Source of the DNA: CAYSQW01 sp964433135 | Lineage (GTDB): Bacteria > Acidobacteriota > Aminicenantia > Aminicenantales > Aminicenantaceae | Length of the DNA: 64,000 nt | Reading direction: 5' to 3' | Assembly: GCA_964433135.1 (NCBI GenBank) | Contig: CAYSQW010000001.1 | Coordinates: 248,001-312,000 of the forward strand | In this document: piece after piece, positions 16,478 to 24,684 of the stretch | How positions within the stretch are numbered: position 1 is the first letter of the stretch | How the letters are laid out: each line of letters starts with the position of its first letter | Notes under the pieces: generated by a model | Databases searched by the model: none | What the model saw: the letters and a program-made list of their open reading frames with translations, nothing else | Told to the model about the DNA's origin: nothing | Position numbers and translations under genes: made by a program

Positions 16478-17305
16478 ATGCAGGACACGAAAATGAATAA
16501 TTTCCCTGGAAAGCGGACATGGCCGAAGATCGTGGCGGTGTCCACGCTGCTGCTTCTGGGGTGCGGGCGGTTTGGATTCGGACAGCGTCACTTCGACATG
16601 CAGGAAAAAGAGATGATTCAGAAGTATAAGGTGTCGAACGGGATTTACCTGAAAGGCAAGGAGCTGTTTATTAAGGAAAAATATGCCAAGGCCGAAAAGG
16701 AGCTGTTGAAAAGTCTGAAGGAGCTTCCCGAGCATGTGGAAGCGAATTACCTGATGTCCCGTATCTTGTTCATGAAAAAGGCGTATCCGCAGGCATTGGG
16801 ATACATCCAGAATGCCAAAAAGCATAACAAATTCATGACCGACCTGCTGGTATACTCACAGGATCAGTATTTCGCTCTGCTTCGTGAGCAGCAGAAGCAG
16901 AATGATGAGACTCTTAGCGGACTCCGAGCCCAGCTTCAGACCGCTTCCCCCGGAGGACGGCAGAAGATCCAGTCTCAGATCCGCTCCGTGAAAAGCACAC
17001 AGGATGAAATCCAGACGCGGCTGTCCCGGCCGATAGCCCATGCCGAAAAAATTCCGGCCGAGCATAGTAATTTTTGCGGCGTCATCCTGATTCAGCTGAA
17101 GCGCTACCAGGAAGCTCATGATGAGTTTACGCAGGCGATCGAATCGGACCCGGAGTATGTGACGGCCTACAACAACCTGATCAACCTGTATATCATGGCC
17201 AAGCAGTATCAGAAAGGGACTGAACTGATCCAACGGGCGCGTGAACGAGAGATTGCTATCGATCCGGCGCTGGAAGAGCGTATCCGGAAGGCGGAAGCGA
17301 AATAA
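16478..17305 (+). CDS. TPR-repeat lipoprotein
   Basis: A 275-residue protein with a lipoprotein signal (KIVAVSTLLLLGC, lipid Cys near residue 29) and helical repeats: YLKGKELFIKEKYAKAEKEL, HVEANYLMSRILFMKKAYPQ, then a Gln/Lys-rich coiled region (about 130-185) and two C-terminal TPR units (GVILIQLKRYQEAHDEFTQA; YVTAYNNLINLYIMAKQYQK). Likely a scaffold in the periplasm, membrane-anchored. It lies between the two cobalamin units but on the opposite strand, and nothing ties it to them. Confidence 0.8.
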   Translation: MQDTKMNNFPGKRTWPKIVAVSTLLLLGCGRFGFGQRHFDMQEKEMIQKYKVSNGIYLKGKELFIKEKYAKAEKELLKSLKELPEHVEANYLMSRILFMKKAYPQALGYIQNAKKHNKFMTDLLVYSQDQYFALLREQQKQNDETLSGLRAQLQTASPGGRQKIQSQIRSVKSTQDEIQTRLSRPIAHAEKIPAEHSNFCGVILIQLKRYQEAHDEFTQAIESDPEYVTAYNNLINLYIMAKQYQKGTELIQRAREREIAIDPALEERIRKAEAK

Positions 17306-17362
17306 TCAGGTTTGAGGAAAAACGGGGAACGGACCAAGCGGTATCCGCGCTCAATCCTTTTC

Positions 17363-18358
17363 CTATCGGTTTTTTCTCTGTCCGCGAAGGAGCAGCTGGA
17401 TAAAGAGAGGGCCGCCGATAAGAGCGGTGATGATCCCCACAGGGAGTTCGGTGGGCGAGATCAGGGTGCGGGCAGCGGTGTCGCAGAGGGTCAGAAGCAC
17501 GCCTCCCAGAAAGAATGAACCCGGTAGAACGCGCCTTTGATCGAAGCCGACCAGACGGCGAACGGCGTGAGGAACGATCAATCCGACGAATCCGATGGGG
17601 CCCACCAGCGAAACAACTCCGGCGGTCGCCAGCCCCCCTCCCAGGAACACATGTTTTTGAACGCGGCGCACGGGGACGCCGTGGCCCTGAGCCATTTCAT
17701 CGCCCAGTGCAAGATGATTCATGTCGTTGGCGTGGAAAAAAAGCAGGCTCAAGCCGGAAAGCAGCAGGGGAGAGAATCCGAGCAGTTCCCGGTAGCCGAT
17801 GATATCCAATCCTCCCATCATCCAGCGCTGAAAAATGACCAGGGCATTGGGATGAGCCAGATAGGTCAGAAACAGGATGGAGCCGGAGCATATGATGCTG
17901 ATCGTTATTCCCGCCAGCAGCAGAGTGGTGACGGAAAGCCCTTCCCGGCGGCGGGCCAGGGCATATATCAAACTCAAGCTGCCCGCGGCGCCCAGGACGG
18001 CCAGAGCTTGCACCGAACTGAACGGTCCCCATGAAATCCAAAGCGATGGAATGGAAATCGCAAGAAAAGCCCCCAGCGCCGATCCCCCGGAAATGCCCAG
18101 GGTGTAGGGCTCGACCAGAGGATTTCGAAAAACCACCTGAAAACACGCGCCTACCATAGCCAGGGAGCCGCCCGAGAGCAAAGCCAGCAGTACCCGCGGG
18201 ATGCGCTGAAACCAGAAAATGCTGCCGTAAGGATTCCCGTCTCCCCGCAGGAATCCGATAACGGAAGTTGCGTTGACGGGTTCGGATCCGATCCAGGGAA
18301 CAAGCGCGGCCGTGATCACAAACAAGACTCCGAACAGGATGACGCTTCTATGTCTCAT
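17363..18358 (-). CDS. btuC: Cobalamin/iron-siderophore ABC transporter permease
   Basis: A 331-residue FecCD/BtuC-family inner-membrane permease with about ten helices. Landmarks include RIPRVLLALLSGGSLAMVGA, FQVVFRNPLVEPYTLGISGG, the cytoplasmic ATPase-contact loop GHGVPVRRVQ, and VGPIGFVGLIVPHAVRRLVG. It is the last gene of btuF-btuD-btuC and overlaps btuD by four bases. The cobalamin riboswitch at the head of the operon points to corrinoid rather than siderophore import. Confidence 0.92.
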   Translation of the reverse strand: MRHRSVILFGVLFVITAALVPWIGSEPVNATSVIGFLRGDGNPYGSIFWFQRIPRVLLALLSGGSLAMVGACFQVVFRNPLVEPYTLGISGGSALGAFLAISIPSLWISWGPFSSVQALAVLGAAGSLSLIYALARRREGLSVTTLLLAGITISIICSGSILFLTYLAHPNALVIFQRWMMGGLDIIGYRELLGFSPLLLSGLSLLFFHANDMNHLALGDEMAQGHGVPVRRVQKHVFLGGGLATAGVVSLVGPIGFVGLIVPHAVRRLVGFDQRRVLPGSFFLGGVLLTLCDTAARTLISPTELPVGIITALIGGPLFIQLLLRGQRKNR

Positions 18359-19146
18359 TCGTTATTACTCCCCAGAATCCGGGGCAGTAGTGTGGGGCGG
18401 TCGATTTCCGGATGGCGATTCATCAAAACGACGCCGCCGAAAGCGGCGTGCAGGATTTCTTCCACGAGGACGTCACGGGGTTCTCCCCAAGCCAGGCACT
18501 TTCCGCCGTGGAGGAAAAGGAGCTTATCGCTGTAGAGGGAAGCCAGGTTGATATCATGGGTTACGACGGCCACAGCGGAACCGGTATGCGCCAGTTTTTT
18601 CAGAAGGCTGAAGATCTGGACCTGATGGTGAAGGTCCAGGGCGCCGGTCGGCTCGTCCAGAAGGAGCGCCCGGGGGGCTTGGGCCAGTACCGATGCCAGG
18701 AAAGCCCGTTTTTTTTCTCCTCCGGAAAGCTGGGAAAGTCTGCGGGTTTTGAGGTCTTCCATCCCGGAGAGACGAAGGCTCCGTTGGACGGCGGCAAGAT
18801 CAGAGAGGCTCATGGTTCCCAAAAGATTCAAATAGGGATAGCGCCCCATGCCCGCCAGGGCTTCCACGGTCAAGTCATATTCCCAACTCAAATCCTGAGG
18901 CAGATAACCCAGAATACGGGCCGCGTTTTTTCGGGGGATCCGCGAAAGGTCATGCCCTTCCAGTCTGACGAGGCCCCGCTTCGGAGTGAGGAGTCCCGCG
19001 GCGATGCGGAGCAGGGTGCTTTTTCCCGCCCCGTTGGGTCCGATGATTCCCAGCAGTTCACCGCTGTTGAGAACGAGGCGGTCCAGTGAAAGCTGCCAGT
19101 CCGCATTTGAAAAGCGGTGACGGATCGCTTGGAGCTCAAGGATCAT
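18355..19146 (-). CDS. btuD: Cobalamin ABC transporter ATP-binding protein
   Basis: A 263-residue ATPase that powers the BtuC permease. Walker A is IIGPNGAGKSTLLRIAAGLL, the Q-loop region is LGYLPQDLSWEYDLTVEA, the signature is LSQLSGGEKKRAFLASVLAQ, Walker B is ALLLDEPTGALDLHHQ, and the switch His lies in VVTHDINLASLY. It overlaps btuF by four bases at its start and btuC by four at its end, so the three are co-translated. Confidence 0.93.
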   Translation of the reverse strand: MILELQAIRHRFSNADWQLSLDRLVLNSGELLGIIGPNGAGKSTLLRIAAGLLTPKRGLVRLEGHDLSRIPRKNAARILGYLPQDLSWEYDLTVEALAGMGRYPYLNLLGTMSLSDLAAVQRSLRLSGMEDLKTRRLSQLSGGEKKRAFLASVLAQAPRALLLDEPTGALDLHHQVQIFSLLKKLAHTGSAVAVVTHDINLASLYSDKLLFLHGGKCLAWGEPRDVLVEEILHAAFGGVVLMNRHPEIDRPTLLPRILGSNNE

Positions 19147-20069
19147 GGGTCCTCCGGGAAACGCTCTCCATGAAAAACGTGAGCGAATTTCCGAGCGGCC
19201 AGGGGGAGGCGCAGCCCGGGAATCAGGAGATAATCATCGGATATGAAGTGGATGTCGATGGGTTTTCTTCGGTGAAGGGAAACGAAACGGTCCCAGTCCT
19301 GATGGAGGAGCTTGCGGCTTCCCGGCGAGATGCCTTCCGGGCAGATTTCAAGGATAATATCGGGATTATGCAGAATCAGCGCTTCTTTTGAAATTTTCGG
19401 ATACAGGCTCCGGATGTCGCCGAAAATGTTTATTCCTCCTGCGATGCCGATCAATTCATTGAGAAAAGTGCCTGAACCAGAGGTCATCAGCCCCGTCAAG
19501 TCTCCCGGTGTATGACCGAGGGAGAGAAAGACCTTGGGCCGGGGAAGATCATGCGTCTTTTCCTGGATTCGTCGCAGGTCGTTTTCCAATTCGAGGACCA
19601 ACGAACGGGCTTCGGCCCCGCGGTCCAAGCGATCGCCCAGTATCCGAACGGCCTGCTTCAGATCGCTCAGGCTGTCGATTTTAACGGAGAGCCGTTTGAT
19701 CCCCAGCTCCCTCTCCAAAGCATGCAAAGAATCATGGTCTCCCTGCGTGATCACCAGATCGGGTTTGAGGGAGATGATTCGTTCCAGGTTGGGATTGATG
19801 AATCCGCCAATCCTGGGCTTCGATGTCGCGGGGGGGGGATGGACGCTGAAATCGCTGACGCCCACCACCCGGTCCCCGCATCCCAAAGCATATACGATCT
19901 CCGTTATACTGGGTGCTGCGCAGATGATGCGGCCGGGAGAATTTCCTTGGTTGAAGTTGCCGGAAACCGGCCCGATTTCCTGCGGAGGGCCTGATGAACG
20001 ACACCCGGATCCGGAGGCGAGAAGCAGCATCGCCATGATGAGAGGGAAGGGACATACAGCGTTTTTCAT
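19143..20069 (-). CDS. btuF: Cobalamin-binding ABC transporter substrate-binding lipoprotein
   Basis: A 308-residue class III binding protein (BtuF/FhuD type). The signal is MKNAVCPFPLIMAMLLLASG followed by SGC, giving a lipid anchor, so it would be tethered in the periplasm. The mature part has RIICAAPSITEIVYALGCGD, VVGVSDFSVHPP, KPRIGGFINPNLERIISLKP and DLVITQG in the first lobe, a linking helix, and LSLGHTPGDLTGLMTSG with the second lobe. The ATG at 20069 is used (GGTGA upstream); an in-frame ATG at 20111 would precede the signal with a charged stretch. Confidence 0.9.
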   Translation of the reverse strand: MKNAVCPFPLIMAMLLLASGSGCRSSGPPQEIGPVSGNFNQGNSPGRIICAAPSITEIVYALGCGDRVVGVSDFSVHPPPATSKPRIGGFINPNLERIISLKPDLVITQGDHDSLHALERELGIKRLSVKIDSLSDLKQAVRILGDRLDRGAEARSLVLELENDLRRIQEKTHDLPRPKVFLSLGHTPGDLTGLMTSGSGTFLNELIGIAGGINIFGDIRSLYPKISKEALILHNPDIILEICPEGISPGSRKLLHQDWDRFVSLHRRKPIDIHFISDDYLLIPGLRLPLAARKFAHVFHGERFPEDP

Positions 20070-20159
20070 GATTTCACCCGAATCGTTTTCCTTCCGGAGG
20101 AGAGAAAACATTTTCCGACATCGTATTTCACGCTCTTCACCGCGTCGAGCGAAAAATCA

Positions 20160-20390
20160 TTTTCCAGGCCGGTCTTCTGGCTTCCGGGTCATCCTACTCG
20201 CTGCGCCTTCCCATTCCGTGATACGAAACAGTGGCCTCATGCAGCTTTCGTCTTACCCGACGCAGCGCGTCGGGATCTGCTCTTGAGCAGCCGGTCACAG
20301 AGGCGGGTCCGCTGCTGATTTGCACAGCATTCCCTCTTTTCGGGAGGGGGGCGCCTGAAAAACACCTAATTTCCTTGCCGATGTCGAGAC
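20160..20390 (-). ncRNA. Cobalamin riboswitch upstream of btuFDC
   Basis: Minus-strand leader with AATGCTGTGCAAATCAGCAG, CGGACCCGCCTCTGTGACC, the B12 box GAGGCCACTG, AATGGGAAGGCGC and GATGACCCGGAAGCCAGAAG-ACCGGCC, which is the canonical order. An extra GC-rich hairpin (CCCGACGCGCTGCGTCGGG) fills the variable P-arm. It occupies most of the gene-free stretch 20070-20512. Confidence 0.95.
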
Positions 20391-20396
20391 AAATCG

Positions 20397-20425
20397 ATTA
20401 TCCCGCCTGGTTTAAGGATTGTCAA
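20397..20425 (-). promoter_or_regulatory. Promoter of the btuFDC operon
   Basis: Perfect TTGACA (20425-20420), 17-base spacer, GATAAT (20402-20397); RNA start near 20390, immediately before the riboswitch. Confidence 0.7.
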
Positions 20426-20463
20426 GTTTCGCCGAGGAGTTTGTGCCGGAAAGAACATCGGAT

Positions 20464-20492
20464 TTGACTTTTGAATCGTCACATATTATGTT
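20464..20492 (+). promoter_or_regulatory. Promoter of nikR
   Basis: TTGACT (20464-20469), 17-base spacer, TATGTT (20487-20492). It is divergent from the btuFDC promoter. No clear GTATGA-N16-TCATAC type NikR operator is seen here. Confidence 0.45.
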
Positions 20493-20512
20493 CGGAAAAA
20501 GGATTAAAAAGT

Positions 20513-20932
20513 ATGTCGAACATCAAACGATTCGGGGTTTCTCTCGAAGATGACCTGCTCAAGCAATTTGATTCTTTGATCCGGACATTGGGATATGGGA
20601 ATCGCTCCGAGGCCATCAGGGATCTGATCAGGAACCGCCTGGTTGAAGAAGAATGGAAAGATGAAGAGGCGCAGACGGTTGGGGTTTTAAGCCTCGTATA
20701 CAGCCATGAACGTCCGGACTTAACGGAAACCTTGAACAATATCCAGCATCAGCATTTGAATGAAATCGTATCATCTACCCATATCCATTTGGACCATCAC
20801 AACTGCCTGGAAGTGATCATCCTGAAAGGCTCATGCCGAATCATCAGGGAGATATCGGATCAAATCCTGAGCACGCGCAGCGTCAAACACGGCCAATTGA
20901 TGCAGACGACGACCGGAAACCACTTGGACTGA
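20513..20932 (+). CDS. nikR: Nickel-responsive regulator NikR
   Basis: A 139-residue ribbon-helix-helix repressor with a C-terminal ACT-like nickel-sensing domain. The DNA-binding part is IKRFGVSLEDDLLKQFDSLI followed by GNRSEAIRDLIRNRLV. The nickel site is visible as the His of QHQHLNEIV, then THIHLDHHNC, which supplies the His-x-His and Cys ligands of the family, and the domain ends TGNHLD. The ATG at 20513 is chosen (AAAGGA upstream); an earlier in-frame ATG adds residues with no family match. No nickel transporter is next to it, so targets lie elsewhere, or possibly include the adjacent cobalamin unit (inference only). Confidence 0.92.
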   Translation: MSNIKRFGVSLEDDLLKQFDSLIRTLGYGNRSEAIRDLIRNRLVEEEWKDEEAQTVGVLSLVYSHERPDLTETLNNIQHQHLNEIVSSTHIHLDHHNCLEVIILKGSCRIIREISDQILSTRSVKHGQLMQTTTGNHLD

Positions 20933-20986
20933 ATGCTGTATGCGCTGCGAATATCGGGGGGACTGAGGCGGTTGGGTTTACGTCGG

Positions 20987-21025
20987 AAAAAATGGCGGCC
21001 GCCGGCTTCGTGGAAACCGGCGGCC
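20987..21025 (-). terminator. Minus-strand hairpin terminator of an unidentified transcript
   Basis: Perfect 9-base stem GGCCGCCGG (20997-21005) with CCGGCGGCC (21017-21025); on the minus strand it is followed by T6 (20992-20987). No recognised minus-strand gene lies upstream of it, so it argues for a transcript from the 21.0-21.5 kb stretch. It could also serve as an antisense-side stop for nikR read-in. Confidence 0.55.
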
Positions 21026-21046
21026 CGTGTCGCGATGGATAGAAGA

Positions 21047-21480
21047 TCAGGGACTATCTTGTATCCACGAATATTGGAGGGTTAAAAAGGAGGACTTAAT
21101 TCCTTTCTGGATTCGCATAGTGTATGTTTTCCTCTCCTCATCTAATAATACGCGTAAACCTGCATTTTGGTTGCTTGGATGTGCAAAAAAACCCCGAAAT
21201 TGATGAAAATCGGCATAAATTGACGGATTGGCGCCGACCGGAGGTTCTGAATGAGGTGAGCGACTCATTATGGAAGCAGGCAAAGGATGGCATGTATTAG
21301 CGTAACCGAAAGATATAAATAGAGTTGTGCCGCTTATGGGTTTCAGGGGGATTTAAATCTTAACGTTAATGTAATTATACCACGGAGCAGAACATTTTTT
21401 CAAGCATTTTCTGCAATATTTTTAATATTGCATGTTTTCAGGCTTATATTCCCCGTAACGGCCTGAAAAACGGCCATATC
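21047..21480. other. Gene-poor AT-rich stretch with hairpins and a small minus-strand ORF
   Basis: No recognised gene. On the minus strand an ATG at 21118 opens a 23-codon frame (begins MRIQKGIKSS) preceded by GAGGAGAGG and followed by the hairpin terminator at 20987-21025; a longer frame in the same phase begins at 21283. Further on are a perfect palindrome TTAACGTTAA (21360-21369), an inverted repeat TGCAATATT-TTT-AATATTGCA (21412-21432), and another, TTTTCAGGC...GCCTGAAAA (21435-21469). This may be a small RNA or short peptide gene or a decayed element; nothing in it matches tmRNA, RNase P RNA or a tRNA by eye. Confidence 0.35.
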
Positions 21481-21566
21481 CCGTCAAAATTTTCATTTTA
21501 TGGTGAAAGGCGGTTTGGATCGGGCCTCAAAATGCTTTGTCCGGCTCGATTCATATTGTATTTCCG

Positions 21567-21598
21567 CCCCGATGGAATTCCATGTCGGGGTCTTTTTT
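21567..21598 (+). terminator. Plus-strand rho-independent terminator
   Basis: CCCCGA (21567-21572) pairs with TCGGGG (21585-21590), with a TGGAATTCCA palindrome inside, then TCTTTTTT. It ends a plus-strand transcript of unknown origin: nikR stops 635 bases earlier. It overlaps the next promoter by two bases. Confidence 0.65.
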
Positions 21599-21625
21599 GA
21601 CTGTCCGGGTACCATCGCGTAGAAT
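21597..21625 (+). promoter_or_regulatory. Promoter of the B3/B4 gene
   Basis: TTGACT (21597-21602), 17-base spacer, TAGAAT (21620-21625). It gives a leader of about 80 bases to the ATG at 21712. Confidence 0.6.
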
Positions 21626-21711
21626 ATTTAAACCCGGAGGGGAAAGAATAACGATTACGGATTGAGGAAAGGGCGGGCGGAAAATTTGCGAAAATAAGAA
21701 AGGCGGTGAGA

Positions 21712-22422
21712 ATGAAATTCAGTGTCGATGCGGCGATTTTTAAACGGTATCCCGGCCTGAACCTGGGATTGGTCCTGGCTCGCAGTCTGAATAACCGAGG
21801 TGACGGGAAGGCGATCGATCCTTTGATCCGGGAAACGGAGGAACGTATTCGAAACGGCTTCCGTACGGAAACTCTGTCGATGCTTCCCAAAGTGCGGTCA
21901 TGGCGGCAGGCGTATTCTTCATTTGGTGCTAAACCCAAGAAGTATAAAAGCTCGGTTGAGAGTCTATACCGTTCGGTATTGAAAGGTGCCGGTCTGCGCC
22001 GGATCAATCCGATCGTGGATGTCTACAATACCATTTCGCTGAAGCATATGCTGCCGGTCGGGGGAGATGATCTTGCAGGGGTCAGGGGAAATATCCAACT
22101 GAGGTTTGCGAGGGAGGATGAACGCTTCCTTCCCCTTGGCGGGGGGGACGCCGAGACCGTCAAGCCGGGAGAAGTGGTATATGCCGATGACCGCCAGATC
22201 CTTTGCCGCAGATGGAACTGGCGGGAATGTGAAGCCACCAAGATGTCGCCGCAAACGGCTGACTGCCTGCTGCTGGTCGAAGGTTTGCCGCCTGTAACGG
22301 CGAATGAGATCGATGAAGCATCCGGAGATCTGAGTGAATGGATCGAAAATCTCTGCGGAGGGACCATGAAGACTCATCGACTTGATGAGTCCATCCCGGA
22401 GCTGGAGTTCGACTATTTTTAA
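21712..22422 (+). CDS. B3/B4 (PheRS beta-like) domain protein
   Basis: A 236-residue free-standing B3/B4 domain, the editing-like module found in phenylalanyl-tRNA synthetase beta chains. Visible features are FSVDAAIFKRYPGLNLGLVL at the N-terminus, MLPKVRSWRQAYSSFGAKPK, KYKSSVESLYRSVLKG, INPIVDVYNTISLKHMLPVG (the family signature), and GEVVYADD near the C-terminal half. Stand-alone relatives are thought to act on mischarged tRNA or small amino-acid compounds, but function is not established. The ATG at 21712 follows AGGCGGTGAG. It converges on trmO and their ends overlap by four bases. Confidence 0.85.
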   Translation: MKFSVDAAIFKRYPGLNLGLVLARSLNNRGDGKAIDPLIRETEERIRNGFRTETLSMLPKVRSWRQAYSSFGAKPKKYKSSVESLYRSVLKGAGLRRINPIVDVYNTISLKHMLPVGGDDLAGVRGNIQLRFAREDERFLPLGGGDAETVKPGEVVYADDRQILCRRWNWRECEATKMSPQTADCLLLVEGLPPVTANEIDEASGDLSEWIENLCGGTMKTHRLDESIPELEFDYF

Positions 22423-22907
22423 GGAGCGGAATCAAGTTTGTTAGGTGTGCTCTCCTTTTTTTTCCTGCCTTCAATCCAGCCGAACCGGGGTTTTTCCTTG
22501 CGGTCTCGAGAGGTGTAGGGCTTGATATCCAGAATCGGAGTGCCTTCAATCATATCGACTTCCGCGACCAAAAGGCGGTTATCCTTATGCTCGATGAGCC
22601 GAACGATGGTCATTCCGATGGGGTTGGGCCGGGAAGGGCTCCGGGTGGAAAAAACGCCGCGCCGTTTGCCGTCTCCGGGAGGATGAGCCCAGAGGCTTCC
22701 GGTATCGGAGCGGTGAAAGGCGAAAAGGACGATCAGATGGGAAAAGCCATCGATGTCCTGAAGGCCCGGGGCGTATTCGGGAAAGATTTCCAATTCTCCC
22801 CTGACATGAAGAAAACCTTCCGGATCCAGGTGTCGCGCGGCGGTGACGTCTTCTTTATTGGCGAATGGGGAATGCATCAATCCGATCGGTTTGAGAGTGA
22901 TCTCCAT
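22419..22907 (-). CDS. trmO: TrmO-like tRNA m6t6A37 methyltransferase
   Basis: A 162-residue SAM-dependent enzyme of the TsaA/TrmO beta-barrel family, which methylates N6-threonylcarbamoyladenosine at position 37 of certain tRNAs. Signatures are LKPIGLMHSPF at the N-terminus, DIDGFSHLIVLFAFHRSD, the strongly conserved GVFSTRSPSRPNPIGMTIVR, and IEGTPILDIKPYTSRDR. The ATG at 22907 is chosen because AAAGG lies ten bases upstream; starting at 22937 would add a Lys-rich head. The C-terminus is shorter than that of E. coli TrmO, as in many bacteria. Confidence 0.88.
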   Translation of the reverse strand: MEITLKPIGLMHSPFANKEDVTAARHLDPEGFLHVRGELEIFPEYAPGLQDIDGFSHLIVLFAFHRSDTGSLWAHPPGDGKRRGVFSTRSPSRPNPIGMTIVRLIEHKDNRLLVAEVDMIEGTPILDIKPYTSRDRKEKPRFGWIEGRKKKESTPNKLDSAP

Positions 22908-22966
22908 GGGTTTAAAACCTTTCTTTTTTTTGATCATGGATATTCCAGGCGTTTTAAGAAATCAAC

Positions 22967-22991
22967 GGGGGGGGACGAACGCGTTCCCCCC
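22967..22991 (-). terminator. GC-rich hairpin after ilvE
   Basis: On the minus strand G6 and C6 arms enclose an ACGCGT core, 19 bases after the ilvE stop. There is only a weak T-rich tail (GTTGATTTC), so termination may be partial with read-through into trmO. Confidence 0.4.
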
Positions 22992-23009
22992 TCCCGCTGA
23001 AAACCCAGA

Positions 23010-23975
23010 TTATTCGTTTACGTAACTGAGCCAGTTTTTGTGGTCGGCAGAGCGTCCGCCGACGATGTCGCGAAAAACTTTTTCGATCCGCCGCGTCATC
23101 TCTCCCGGTTGTCCGTTGCCGATCACGGTTTCCTTTCCCGTCGTATCCGGGGTGGAGTCATCGGTGACTCTGGTGATGGCGGTGATTTCCACCGCGGTAC
23201 CCGAGAAGAACGCTTCGTCCGCGTCCAGAAGCTCTTGTTTGGTTATGGGGCCTACTTCCGTGGGGATATTCATCTCTCCGGCGATCTGCAGCAGGCTGGT
23301 GCGTGTGATCCCTTCCAGGATGGATTCGTTCCGGTCGTTGGTCTTTAAGACTCCGTCTCTTACGATAAATATATTTTCACCGGGGCCTTCGGCGACGTTC
23401 CCCTCCATGTTGAGGTAGATGGCTTCGTCGAATCCTTTATTTCGTGCTTCCAGGCCGCCGATGGTGGACAGGACATAGAGGCCTCCCAATTTGCCTCTCA
23501 TGTCGAATTGGCTGTGATGGATCCTTCGCCAGGGGAGAAGGTAGGTATGAACACCTTTTTCAGCTTTATCTCCCAGGTAGGCTCCCCATTCCCAAGCTCC
23601 GATCACCAGCTCCACCGGGCAGGCTTTGGGGACGAGTCCCAGGTTTCCGTAGGCATAAAAAGCCAGAGGGCGAATGTAGGCGGAATTCAGTTCGTTTTCG
23701 CGCATGACTCCTTTTACGGCGGCGATTATCTCTTCCTTGTCGTAAGGGAGTTTCATGGAGAGAATCGAGGCGGAGGTAAAGAAGCGGTCGATGTGTTCTT
23801 CCAGACGAAAGACGGAGGGGCCCTTGGATGTATTATAAGCCCGGATTCCCTCGAAGATCGAGGTCCCATAGTGCAGTGCGTGGCTCATGATATGCACATT
23901 GGACTCGTTCCATTCGTGGTAATCTCCCATATACCAGAATTTTTTCGCTTTGGGAAAATTTGTGTTGGTTATCAT
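23010..23975 (-). CDS. ilvE: Branched-chain amino acid aminotransferase
   Basis: A 321-residue fold-type IV PLP transaminase that interconverts Leu, Ile and Val with their 2-oxo acids. Landmarks are MGDYHEWNESNVHIMSHALH, YGTSIFEGIRAYNTSKG, VFRLEEHIDRFFTSA, the Lys of MRGKLGGLYVLST as the likely PLP lysine, and EAIYLNMEGNVAEGPGENIF with GITRTSLLQIA for phosphate binding. Length is standard. It is on the minus strand after DUF6125, which ends downstream direction-wise just before it (39 bases apart), so the two may be co-transcribed. Confidence 0.92.
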   Translation of the reverse strand: MITNTNFPKAKKFWYMGDYHEWNESNVHIMSHALHYGTSIFEGIRAYNTSKGPSVFRLEEHIDRFFTSASILSMKLPYDKEEIIAAVKGVMRENELNSAYIRPLAFYAYGNLGLVPKACPVELVIGAWEWGAYLGDKAEKGVHTYLLPWRRIHHSQFDMRGKLGGLYVLSTIGGLEARNKGFDEAIYLNMEGNVAEGPGENIFIVRDGVLKTNDRNESILEGITRTSLLQIAGEMNIPTEVGPITKQELLDADEAFFSGTAVEITAITRVTDDSTPDTTGKETVIGNGQPGEMTRRIEKVFRDIVGGRSADHKNWLSYVNE

Positions 23976-24014
23976 CGTATCTCCTTATAAGAGCGTTTGT
24001 TAATAAATAGGTTT

Positions 24015-24572
24015 TTATTCCTCTGCGGTGTCGTCACCGCTCATGTCATTCTTCAGTTCCGATTCCTCCTGGATCCGGAACTCCCATGCACAGTAAAATT
24101 CAGGAGGATGGGGATCGGGAGGGCACGCAAGGCAGCGGGTTCGAAGGCGGGGATCGATGGTCCGGGCGAAGTTTCGGTACTCCACGACTCCGACGCTTTT
24201 ACAGGGGAAATCAGGCAATCCCTTCCGCCTCCTGGCCTCCTGAACCCGGCATCGGTTCATGCGGAATATGCATCGCGTGTCGCTTGCGTCAATGATTTCC
24301 TGCACGTTGATATATGCGTAGAGTCGATGTCCCAAGGCCTGAATGAGACTGGGAATCCCGCCGCCCACGGCGAGTTCGTGTCGTTTCATGATCCTTTTAG
24401 CTTCGATAACGGTGAATCGCTCCCAAGCCTCTCGGTCCAGATCAATGGCGGTTTCCATGCCGAACCGGCGTTCAACGGCTTGAAACCATAATCCGTCATG
24501 GGCCAGCCAATTCTTAGCGGCATCCGCCAGCAGTTCCCTCGATTCACGCGGTAAATCAGAATGTTTTTTCAT
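24015..24572 (-). CDS. DUF6125 family protein
   Basis: A 185-residue cytosolic protein matching DUF6125: LLADAAKNWLAHDGLWFQAV, EAKRIMKRHELAVGGGIPSL, and a C-terminal part with conserved cysteines (CIFRMNRCRVQEARRR, FPCKSVG, TRCLACPPD, FYCAWEF). The Cys pattern suggests a metal or iron-sulfur site, but none is proven. The Asn-Trp-Leu-x-His-Asp-Gly-Leu-Trp-Phe motif is the best recognition mark. Function unknown; the family is common in anaerobes. Confidence 0.75.
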   Translation of the reverse strand: MKKHSDLPRESRELLADAAKNWLAHDGLWFQAVERRFGMETAIDLDREAWERFTVIEAKRIMKRHELAVGGGIPSLIQALGHRLYAYINVQEIIDASDTRCIFRMNRCRVQEARRRKGLPDFPCKSVGVVEYRNFARTIDPRLRTRCLACPPDPHPPEFYCAWEFRIQEESELKNDMSGDDTAEE

Positions 24573-24684
24573 GTCCCCCTCATACGATCCTTCTCAAAAA
24601 TATTTTTCCTGAAAGGCTCGATCGGAGGATGCTTCTCTCCCCGAGCCGAAGTTATTTTTCCACTCCTCTCTTGCTCTCCGCGTC

